Of a DNA stretch of 50,831 nt, positions 11,149-19,833 are shown piece after piece. Every line of letters begins with the position of its first letter. Position 1 is the first letter of the stretch. Origin of the DNA: Candidatus Sulfopaludibacter sp. SbA3 (GTDB lineage Bacteria; Acidobacteriota; Terriglobia; Bryobacterales; Bryobacteraceae). Below the pieces are notes generated by a model. That model did not search any database. It was given only the letters and a program-made list of their open reading frames with translations, and was not told the origin of the DNA. Position numbers and translations under genes: made by a program. The DNA lies in assembly GCA_945860645.1 (NCBI GenBank), contig CAMATG010000002.1, positions 1 through 50,831 on the forward strand. The letters are read 5' to 3'.

Positions 11149-13646
11149 CACCGGAGACGTCCCAACCGGCGCCCTCGGCCCGCTGGAAGCGGGTGAAGGA
11201 GGTCTTTGACCATGCGCTGGATCTGCCGCGCGGGGAGCTGACTCGTTACCTGGATGAGGTTTGCGGGACGGATGCGGCGTTGCGGTCGGAGGTGCTGTCG
11301 TTGATCGCGGCGCTGGGCGAGGCCGGGGCGTTTTTGGAAGACGCGGTGGTGAATCTGGCGAGTCCGCGGACGTCGGCGGGGCGGCAGATTGGGCCGTACC
11401 ATTTGGAGTCCTTGCTGGGGCAGGGCGGGATGGGTGAAGTTTACCTTTCCACGCGGGAGGTGGACGGCTACCAGATGCCTGTGGCGTTGAAGTTGATCCG
11501 CCATTCGGCGGTGACGCCTAACGCGCTGCGCCGTTTTCGGATGGAACGGCAGATTCTGGCGCGGTTGCACCATCCGGGGATCACGCAGTTGCTGGACGGC
11601 GGGATTACCGATGACGGGTTGCCGTATCTGGTCACCGAATATATAGACGGCACGGCGCTCGATAAGAGCGACGCGATGCGGGCGATGGATCTGCGGCAGC
11701 GGCTGGAGTCGTTTCTGTCGATCTGCGATGCCGTCAGTTACGCGCATCGGCAACTGGTGGTGCACGGGGATCTGAAGCCGGGCAATATATTGATGCGTGG
11801 CGAGGGCGGGATTAAGCTGCTGGACTTCGGGATTTCGCGGCTGCTTTTGGCGGGGGATGACACGACCGAGCAGGTGGTAGGAGCCACGACGCAACCGGCG
11901 ATGACGCCATCGTGGACCAGTCCGGAGCAACTGCGCGGGGAGCCGGCGGGCATTGCCTCCGACATCTATTCGCTGGGACGGATTCTTTACTATTTACTGA
12001 CCTGGGAGCAGGCGGTGCCGATGGAGCGGCTGACGCCGTTGCAATATTACGAAAAGCTGCAGAAAGAAGTACCGTTGCGGCCGAGCCATCGGGTTGGCGA
12101 CCGGCGGCTGGACGGTGATTTGGACAACATCGCGCTGAAGGCGGTGGAGTTCGAGCCGATGGAACGGTACCAGACCGTGGATGGGATGGCAGAGGATGTG
12201 CGCGCGCATTTGGCGTCGCGGCCGATTTCGGCGCGGGCGCATACGTGGACGTACCGAACGAATAAGTTTATCCGGCGGAACAAGCTGGTGGTGGTGGCGA
12301 CGGCGGCGGTGGCATTGGCGCTGATCGGCGGGTTGGCGATGACGCTTTGGCAGGCGCGGATTGCCCGGCAGAACTATGAGCGGGCCGAGCGGCGATTCCA
12401 GGATGTCCGGCGGCTGGCGAACACCTTCATTTTCGATATCGACGATGCCATTGCGCGCCTGCCCGGTTCGACGGCGGTGCGCGGGACGATTGTGCGCAAT
12501 TCGCTGCAGTATTTGGACGGGCTGGCGCAGGAGGCGAGCGACGATCCGACGCTGCAGGAAGAGTTGGCGATGGCGTATGAGAAAGTGGGCGACGTGCAGG
12601 GACGGCCGGGGGCGTTGAATCTGGGTGGGACGGCGGCGTCGTTGCAGAGTTACCGGAAGGCGGAAGGAATTCGGCGGGCGGTGTTGGAGGAGTCGAAAAC
12701 CGATGCCGACAGGGACCGGCGGGAAGAGGCGCTGGCGAATACGTTGATGCGGATCAGCTCGATTCTGCGGGCGACGGGGGAGGCCCAGTCGGCGCTGGAC
12801 GCCGACCGGACGGCGCTGGAGATGCGGCGGCGATTGTTGGACCGCAAGCCGGAGGACGTGACGCGGCAGCGCAATGTGGCGTCGAGCCTGACGGCGACCA
12901 GCGCGAGTTTGTCGCTGCTGGGGGCGTTCCAGGGTGTGCTGGAATTGCGGCGCGAGGGATTGGTTCTGTATGAGAAGCTGGCGAAGCGGAACGGCAGCAG
13001 CGAGGACGATCAGCAGGGGTTCGCCGTGGCGCAGACGCGCATGGCCAGCATTTTGCTGCATGAGAACGACATGAAGGGCGCGGTGCAGCATTACCGCGAG
13101 GCGCTGCGAATTCAGGTTCGTTTGTATGAACTGCATCGGGGCCAGACGCAGCACGTGATGGCGTTGGGGCTGGCGCACTCGAACCTGGGAAATGCGTTGC
13201 GGGTGTCCGGGGATCCGAAGGCGGCGCTGGTGGCGATGGACGACGCGGTGCGGCTGTTTGAACCGCTGGTCAACGCGGATGTCAACGAGGTGCGGACACG
13301 AACATTGCTGGCGACGGCGCGGCTGCGGCAGGCGCGGGCGTGGAACGACCTGGGCGACACCACGCGCGCCATGCGGATGCTGAACGGGGTGCTGGAAGAG
13401 CGGCGGCTGTTGGCGGAGCGGAATCCGGCGAACTCCGGCGCGCGGGGGGAAGTCGCCGAGGCGCATGGGGCGTTGGGGGATGTGGCGTTGCGGGCGAAGG
13501 CGTACGGCGATGCGACTGCGCACTATGAGAAGGCGCTGCAGTTGTTTGCGGAGTTGGAAAAAGAAGGGCGCTCCAATGCGGCCGATTCCGAGGAAAAAGC
13601 CAGAATTCAAGTGAGCCTGGCGGAAGCTGGTAAAAAGAAACTGTGA
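11145..13646 (+). CDS. Serine/threonine protein kinase with TM segment and C-terminal TPR-like region
   Basis: GQGGMGEVYL, VALKLI, HGDLKPGNIL, DFGISRL, SPEQLRGE; TM VVVATAAVALALIGGLAMTL; ATGA overlap with sigma factor. Confidence 0.9.
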   Translation: MTPETSQPAPSARWKRVKEVFDHALDLPRGELTRYLDEVCGTDAALRSEVLSLIAALGEAGAFLEDAVVNLASPRTSAGRQIGPYHLESLLGQGGMGEVYLSTREVDGYQMPVALKLIRHSAVTPNALRRFRMERQILARLHHPGITQLLDGGITDDGLPYLVTEYIDGTALDKSDAMRAMDLRQRLESFLSICDAVSYAHRQLVVHGDLKPGNILMRGEGGIKLLDFGISRLLLAGDDTTEQVVGATTQPAMTPSWTSPEQLRGEPAGIASDIYSLGRILYYLLTWEQAVPMERLTPLQYYEKLQKEVPLRPSHRVGDRRLDGDLDNIALKAVEFEPMERYQTVDGMAEDVRAHLASRPISARAHTWTYRTNKFIRRNKLVVVATAAVALALIGGLAMTLWQARIARQNYERAERRFQDVRRLANTFIFDIDDAIARLPGSTAVRGTIVRNSLQYLDGLAQEASDDPTLQEELAMAYEKVGDVQGRPGALNLGGTAASLQSYRKAEGIRRAVLEESKTDADRDRREEALANTLMRISSILRATGEAQSALDADRTALEMRRRLLDRKPEDVTRQRNVASSLTATSASLSLLGAFQGVLELRREGLVLYEKLAKRNGSSEDDQQGFAVAQTRMASILLHENDMKGAVQHYREALRIQVRLYELHRGQTQHVMALGLAHSNLGNALRVSGDPKAALVAMDDAVRLFEPLVNADVNEVRTRTLLATARLRQARAWNDLGDTTRAMRMLNGVLEERRLLAERNPANSGARGEVAEAHGALGDVALRAKAYGDATAHYEKALQLFAELEKEGRSNAADSEEKARIQVSLAEAGKKKL

Positions 13647-14314
13647 AGCGGCTGTGGCGCCGAGTGGTGCCGTTCCTCTTGAAACTGGTCGTGGGGTGTT
13701 ACGCCTTTTGGATCGGTTCGCTCGTTCTGTTCCGCTGGGTGACGCCGCCGACAACCGGGGTGCATCTGCAGCGGCGGGTGGAGTCGTGGTTCAAAAAGGG
13801 GCCGTATGAGAAGCGGTTCACGCCGGTGCCGATGGCGAAGATCTCGCCGCACCTGCGGCACGCGGTGGTGGCGGCGGAGGACACGCATTTCTACGAGCAT
13901 TGGGGGCTGGACTTCGGCGCGATGGCCGATGCGGCGCAGCAGGCCACGGAGAAGAAGCGGCGTTTGCGAGGGGCGTCGACATTGACGCAACAGTTGGTGA
14001 AGAATCTGTTCTTTACGACACATGCCAATCCGGTGCGGAAGGTGGTGGAGTGGACGCTGGCGCCGGTGGCGGATTTCGTGCTGGGGAAGGAACGGATATT
14101 GGAGTTGTATCTGAACCTAATCGAGTGGGGGCCCGGGGTATACGGGGCGGAGGCGGCGTCGCGGTACCACTACCACGCGCCGGCGGCGTCGATGTCGCGG
14201 GAGCAGGCGGCACGGTTGGCGGCGTGCATTCCGGCGCCGCGGCGGCGTCGGCCGGCGTCGATGAACATGTATGGGCCGATCATTGAAAACCGGATGCGGC
14301 AGATGGGGTATTGA
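13643..14314 (+). CDS. mtgA: Monofunctional biosynthetic peptidoglycan transglycosylase (GT51)
   Basis: AVVAAEDTHFYEHWGLDFGAM, RGASTLTQQLVKNLFF, ILELYLNLIEWGPGVYGAEAAS; GTG start overlapping kinase TGA. Confidence 0.92.
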   Translation: MKRLWRRVVPFLLKLVVGCYAFWIGSLVLFRWVTPPTTGVHLQRRVESWFKKGPYEKRFTPVPMAKISPHLRHAVVAAEDTHFYEHWGLDFGAMADAAQQATEKKRRLRGASTLTQQLVKNLFFTTHANPVRKVVEWTLAPVADFVLGKERILELYLNLIEWGPGVYGAEAASRYHYHAPAASMSREQAARLAACIPAPRRRRPASMNMYGPIIENRMRQMGY

Positions 14315-14359
14315 GCCGGGCGTCCGCAGTGCCCCGGGACTCGATATGATAGTGCGCTG

Positions 14360-17300
14360 ATGATGCTGCCAGTGAACCGCCGACAGTTTTTGCAGGCCGG
14401 CGCCGCCGTAACCGCGACAGCCTTTGGCTTCCGCCTGGAGGCCGCCAGCGCCGTGGCCCGGGAATTGAAGATTGCCCGCACGAATCAGGTGCAAAGTGTT
14501 TGCCCGTACTGCGCCGTTGGATGCGGCGTGGTGATCCATACGACGGGGGAGCGCGTCAAAAACGCACGGCCCACGGTGGTCCATATCGAAGGCGATCCGG
14601 ACAGCCCTGTGAATCGCGGCACGCTTTGCTCCAAGGGCATTTCGTTGAAGGAGTTTGTCGTCAACGATCGCCGTTTGACTAAGCCGCAGTACCGCGCGGC
14701 GGGGTCTGGCGAGTGGACGGACATCTCGTGGGACGACGCCATTCAGAAGATCGCGCGGCGGATCAAGGACACGCGCGACAAGGGGTTCCAGGAGCAGGAC
14801 GCGCAGGGGCGGACCGTGAACCGGTTGGACACGCTGGGGCTGATCGGCGGCTGTACCGACACCAACGAGATCAACTATCTCCTTGGGAAATTCAGATTTG
14901 GCCTCGGGATCCTACCGTACGAAAATCAGGCCAGGCTTTGACACGGTCCCACGGTGGTCAGTTTGGCCGCCACATTTGGACGAGGGGCAATGACGAATGG
15001 CTGGTGCGACATCGCGAATACCGATGTCGCGCTGGTGATGGGCGGGAATCCGGCGGAGAATCATCCGGTTGGATTCCGTTTTGTGATGGAAGCCAAGCGG
15101 AAGCGCAAGGCGAAGCTAATCTGTATTGACCCGCGTTTCAACCGTACGGCCGCGGTGAGTGATCTCTACGTCCCCATGCGAGCGGGGACCGACATCGCGT
15201 TTCTGGGCGGGTTGATTCACTACGCGATCTCGAACGATCTGTGCCACATGGATTACGTGCGGGCGCACACCAACGCGCCGTTTCTGTTGCGGGAGGATTT
15301 CTCGTTCAGCGAGGGGCATTTCTCCGGCTGGGACGCCGAAAAGAAGAGCTACGACAAGGCCACTTGGCAGTACGAGTTGGATGGCGCGGGGTATGCCAAG
15401 GTGGACCCCACGCTCGAAAATCCGCGCTCCATCTTCCAGCAGATGAAGCGCCACTATTCGCGCTATACGGCGGAAAAAGTGGCGGAAATCTGCGGGTGCA
15501 CGGCGGAGGATTTCAAGAAGGCCGCGGCGCTGATTTGCAGTACCGGGCGGGCTGGGAAAGTCGGGACGATTCTCTACGCGCTGGGCTGGACGCACCATTC
15601 GCATTCGGTCCAATTGATTCACACCGGAGCGATGCTGCAGTTGCTGTTGGGCAATATCGGCTTGCCCGGCGGCGGCATTAATGCCCAGCGCGGACACGCG
15701 AATATTCAGGGTTCCACGGACATGGGCGCATGGAACATGCTGCCCGGGTATCTGCGGCTGCCGCGTGCCAATCACGTTTCGCTCGACGCGTATCTGAAGG
15801 CCACGACGCCGAAGCCGCTGCGGCCGAATTCGATGAATTACTGGGGAAATACGCCGAAGTTCGCGACCAGTCTGTTGAAGGCCTACTACGGCGACCGCGC
15901 GAAGAAGGAAAACGATTTCGGGTATCAATGGCTGCCGAAGCTGGGCGAGACCGAGAATCAAAGCTGGGGCTACTTCTTCGATCGAATGCATCGGAAAGAG
16001 ATGCACGGCTTCATCAGCTTCGGTATGAACCCGGTGGCCAATGGGCCGAATACGGAGAAGATGCTGGAGGCGCTGGCGAATCTGGATTGGCTCGTTGTTG
16101 TCGAGAATTTTGAGACGGAGACCGCGTCGTTCTGGAACGCCAAAAAGCTGGGCGAGAAGTTCTATCCGAAGTACGTCGATCCGGCGAAGATTCAGACGGA
16201 AGTGATTCTGCTGCCGGCCGCGTGCTTCGCGGAAAAAGACGGTTCGTTCGTCAACAGTTCCCGCTGGCTGCAATGGAAGAAAGCGGCGGTGCCGCCGCCG
16301 GGGATCGCCAAGCCGGATCACGAAATCATCGCCCGCATCTTCATGGCTGTCCGCGCGCTCTATGAAAAAGAGGGCGGAAAAGGCATGGAACCGTTGATGG
16401 CGATGCAATGGAATTACGCGCAGCCGCTGACGCCTTCGCTGGAGGAAGTGGCGCGCGAAGTGAATGGGCGGGACTTGACGACAGGCGCGCAGGTTCCCGG
16501 GTTCGCCGCGTTGAAGGACGATGGGTCCACGGCGTGCGGCAACTGGGTTTATAGCGGGTCGTGGACGGAGGCCGGCAACAACATGGCGCGCCGCGGGCAG
16601 GAGGATCCAACGGGTTTAGGTCTGTTCCCGAACTACGCGTGGAGCTGGCCGGCCAATCGCCGTATTCTGTACAACCGCGCGTCGAACGACGCCGACGGGA
16701 AGCCCTGGTCGGAGAGCCACGCCAGCATTCGCTGGAATGGAACGAAGTGGACGGGTGACACCCCGGACTACAAGGCGGACGCGGGTCCGCACGACTACGG
16801 CGCCTTCATCATGCTTCCGGAGGGCGTGGCGAAGTTCTACACCACTGAGCTGGCCGAGGGGCCGTTCCCGGAACATTACGAACCAATGGAATCGCCGGTG
16901 AAAAACGCGCTCCATCCCAATGCCTCCGCCAACCCGTGCGCGCCGGTGATGACCAGCAGCGCGGACGCCATGGGCACGCCCGACAAGTACCCCTACGTCG
17001 CCATCACCTACCGGCTGACGGAGCACTTCCACTACTGGACGAAGCATGTGGCCAGCGGCGCCGAACTGCAGAGCAATTTCTTCGTGGAATTGCCGGAGGC
17101 GCTTGCGAAGGAAAAAGGAATCAAGGGTGGCGATGCCGTCCGCGTCTCCTCCGCGCGTGGCACTGTGGAGGGCCCGGCGATGGTTACCCAACGCATGCGG
17201 CCGCTCACCGTTGGCGGCAAGACGATCTACCACGTGGGCATTCCCATTCACTGGGGCTACGTGGGCCGCGTGCGCGGGCCGCTGGTCAATAACCTCACGC

Positions 17301-17371
17301 CATCGGCGTTCGATCCCAACTCCGGAACCCCTGAATATAAGGGCTTCCTGGTTAACGTGGAGAAGCTCTAA
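14360..17371 (+). CDS. fdnG: Formate dehydrogenase-N/O alpha subunit, selenocysteine-containing (in-frame TGA at 14939-14941 read as Sec); Tat signal
   Basis: Two ORFs in one frame (14360..14941 and 14954..17371) join as NQARL-U-HGPTVVSLAATFGRGAMTNGWCDIANTD, the FdnG Sec context; RRQFLQ Tat motif; CPYCAVGCG 4Fe-4S motif. Confidence 0.93.
14939..14971 (+). promoter_or_regulatory. Sec codon plus bacterial SECIS-like stem-loop
   Basis: TGA followed by 11 nt, then GGTGGTC (14953-14959)-AGTTT loop-GGCCGCC (14965-14971): 7-bp stem with two G-U pairs and GU in the apical loop. Confidence 0.85.
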
Positions 17372-17373
17372 CC

Positions 17374-18174
17374 ATGCCGGCAACGACAGTCGCGAAGTTG
17401 GTCGATACCTCGCTGTGCATCGGTTGCAAGGCGTGCGAGGTGGCGTGCCAGGAGTGGAACGATCAGGAGTTCACGCTCGGTGTTTTCAACAATACGTACC
17501 AGACGCAGCCGGACCTGACGCCCAGTTTTTGGAACCTCATCAAGTTCAACGAACACGTCGACGACGGCGTGAACAGCTGGCTGATGGCGAAGTATCAGTG
17601 TATGCATTGCGCCGATCCGGGCTGCCTGAAGGCGTGCCCGGCGCCGGGCGCCATCGTGCAGTTGCCGAACGGGATCGTGGATTTCAAACAGGACAACTGC
17701 ATCGGCTGCGGGTACTGCATCACCGGTTGCCCGTTCGATGTACCGCGGCTGAGCCCCACATCGAAAAAGGTCTACAAGTGCTCGCTGTGCTCGGACCGCG
17801 TCGGGGCTGGCATGACGCCGGCCTGCATCCGTACGTGCCCGACGAACTGTTTGACCTTTGGTTCGCGCACGGATCTGGTGCAACTGGCGGAGATCCGCAC
17901 GGCGGAGCTGAAGGAAGATGGCTTCAAGGACGCCGGGATTTACGACGGTCCGGGCGTCGGCGGCACCAACGTGATGTATGTGTTGAAGCATGCTTCGGAG
18001 CCTGAAAAATATGGGTTGCCGAAGGACCCGCGGATTCCCTGGACGGTGTCGCTGTGGAAAGGCCCGCTGAAGTGGGCGGCCAACGCGGCGTTCCTGGGAA
18101 CGGCCGTTGGCGCGATGCTGCACTATTTGAAATTCGGACCCAAGGAGACGCATGATGACGACGAAGTCGCTTGA
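17374..18174 (+). CDS. fdnH: Formate dehydrogenase beta subunit (4Fe-4S)
   Basis: CIGCKACEVACQEWN, CMHCADPGCLKACP, CIGCGYCITGCPF, CSLCSDRVGAGMTPACIRTCPT; C-terminal TM. Confidence 0.93.
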   Translation: MPATTVAKLVDTSLCIGCKACEVACQEWNDQEFTLGVFNNTYQTQPDLTPSFWNLIKFNEHVDDGVNSWLMAKYQCMHCADPGCLKACPAPGAIVQLPNGIVDFKQDNCIGCGYCITGCPFDVPRLSPTSKKVYKCSLCSDRVGAGMTPACIRTCPTNCLTFGSRTDLVQLAEIRTAELKEDGFKDAGIYDGPGVGGTNVMYVLKHASEPEKYGLPKDPRIPWTVSLWKGPLKWAANAAFLGTAVGAMLHYLKFGPKETHDDDEVA

Positions 18175-18769
18175 GCGTTTCTCGTTCGCCGAACGGGCGT
18201 CCCACTGGACTTCGGCGCTCTGTTTTCTGTACGCGGCATTCACCGGCCTCGCGCTTTGGTCGCCGCGAATGTTCTGGCTTTCCGGGGTGTTTGGTGGTGG
18301 CGAAACGGTCCGCGCCTGGCACCCGTGGGCTGGTTTGTTCTTCGCACTGGCGCTGGGTGTGATGTTTCGCCGCTGGGCCGGGCAAATGCAATTGGATAGT
18401 GACGACGAGATCTGGCTGGCCAAGAGCCATCTGTATGCGCAGCACATTGAAGCCGGGATGCCGGAGACGGGCCGCTTCAATGCCGGGCAGAAGATGATGT
18501 TCTGGCTGCAATCGGCCAGCGCGTTTTTCCTGCTGTTGTCGGGCGTGGTGATCTGGTTTCCGGAAGTTGCGCCGCGCTCGGCACGGCTCATCGCCATCCT
18601 TCTGCACCCGCTGTGCGCCGCGGTATCGATGGGCGGCATCATGGTGCATTTCTACATGAGTACGCTGGCCGTTCCCGGCTCGATGGGCGCGATGATTCGC
18701 GGTAGAGTGAGCACCGGTTGGGCCAAATCCCATCACGGCAAATGGTTCCGCGAGGTCTCCGGCCGGTGA
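18152..18769 (+). CDS. fdnI: Formate dehydrogenase gamma subunit (cytochrome b556)
   Basis: RFSFAERASHWTSALCFLYAAFTGLALWSP; His-containing TM helices; overlaps fdnH by 23 bp. Confidence 0.9.
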   Translation: MMTTKSLERFSFAERASHWTSALCFLYAAFTGLALWSPRMFWLSGVFGGGETVRAWHPWAGLFFALALGVMFRRWAGQMQLDSDDEIWLAKSHLYAQHIEAGMPETGRFNAGQKMMFWLQSASAFFLLLSGVVIWFPEVAPRSARLIAILLHPLCAAVSMGGIMVHFYMSTLAVPGSMGAMIRGRVSTGWAKSHHGKWFREVSGR

Positions 18770-19431
18770 GGGCGGCGCGCGCGCGTCACCTTGCCGCGCG
18801 GTATCCCCAGTCGGCGGAAGTACTTGCGTTGGTCGCCGCCGCGTATGAGCTGATCGGCGATCTGCAGCCCGCATTTGCGGAGGCGCAACCGCTGGCCGAG
18901 CGGCTCCGCGCCGCCCTGGGCGACCGTGCGCCGGAGCCCGTCCGCGACGCGGCTCCCAGCATCGAAACCTACTACAACACGCCCAACCCGTTTGACCCCG
19001 CCAGCTTCTTTTCGCGCCTGGCGCTGGAGGCCTGGGCCCGCCACGCGCCGCTCCAATTCCCCAACGCCGCCCCCAACGAATGCCCGCGCTGTGGCCACGC
19101 CCCGCAGTTCGGTGTGCTGCGCCCGTCGGGCAACGGGGACGCGCTGTTTCTGGCCTGTTCGCTGTGCCGGCACGAGTGGCCGTTTCGCCGCGCCACCTGC
19201 CCGGAGTGCGCGGAAGCCGATGCGGAGAAGCTCAGCTATTACGCCGCCGATGCCCTGCCATTCGCGCAAACCCAGACCTGCCAAACCTGTAACGCGTACA
19301 TCCATCTCCTCAGCCCGGAGCGGGAACTGGCGATGATCCCGGAAGTGGATGAACTGGCCTTGTTGCCGCTCGATGTGTGGGCGCAGGAACAGGGGTTTCA
19401 CAAAGTTTGGCCAAATCTCGCCGGGCTGTGA
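18766..19431 (+). CDS. fdhE: Formate dehydrogenase accessory protein FdhE
   Basis: Four CxxC pairs (CPRCGH, CSLC, CPEC, CQTC); GTG start at 18766 overlapping fdnI TGA; position in fdn operon. Confidence 0.85.
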   Translation: MRAARARHLAARYPQSAEVLALVAAAYELIGDLQPAFAEAQPLAERLRAALGDRAPEPVRDAAPSIETYYNTPNPFDPASFFSRLALEAWARHAPLQFPNAAPNECPRCGHAPQFGVLRPSGNGDALFLACSLCRHEWPFRRATCPECAEADAEKLSYYAADALPFAQTQTCQTCNAYIHLLSPERELAMIPEVDELALLPLDVWAQEQGFHKVWPNLAGL

Positions 19432-19451
19432 ACTTTTTGCGAGCGCCTGCG

Positions 19452-19480
19452 TAGTGATAGTAGACTGTCTTCTGTCACTA
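19452..19480. promoter_or_regulatory. 29-bp near-perfect palindrome at padR start, candidate PadR operator
   Basis: TAGTGATAGTAGAC-T-GTCTTCTGTCACTA; arms match at 12 of 14 positions; ends on the A of the padR ATG. Confidence 0.7.
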
Positions 19481-19824
19481 TGGAAAAATCGGAAACCGAA
19501 CGCGTCGAATTGTTGTACGGCACCCTGGACATGCTGGTCCTCCAAACCCTATTGTTTGGGCCCTGCCACGGCCACGCGATCGCCAAACACATACAACGGA
19601 CCAGTGACGAAGCGTTTCTGGTGGAACATGGTTCGCTCTACCCTGCGCTGCATCGCCTGGAGCGCCAAGGCTGGGTAACCACGAACTGGGATAAGGCCCC
19701 GGGTAAGAACCGCGAGGTGAAGTATTACCTTTTGACGCCCGCCGGCAAGAAGCAACTAACCGCCCAACAAAACAAGTGGGCGCAACTGGTGGCCGCCATC
19801 GGAAAGGTGATGCGGCCCGCGTGA
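19480..19824 (+). CDS. PadR family transcriptional regulator
   Basis: LLYGTLDMLVLQTLLFGPCHGHAIAKHI, GSLYPALHRLERQGWVTTNWDKAPGKNREVKYYLLTPAGKKQL. Confidence 0.93.
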   Translation: MEKSETERVELLYGTLDMLVLQTLLFGPCHGHAIAKHIQRTSDEAFLVEHGSLYPALHRLERQGWVTTNWDKAPGKNREVKYYLLTPAGKKQLTAQQNKWAQLVAAIGKVMRPA

Positions 19825-19833
19825 GGTGAGGCG

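Noticed and set aside
14939-14941. Apparent nonsense mutation making fdnG a pseudogene
   Set aside because: TGA sits exactly at the Sec position of FdnG, both flanks stay in one frame and a SECIS-like hairpin follows.
15116-16408. 430-aa minus-strand ORF antisense to fdnG
   Set aside because: Arg/His/Gln-rich shadow ORF caused by high GC; no domain.
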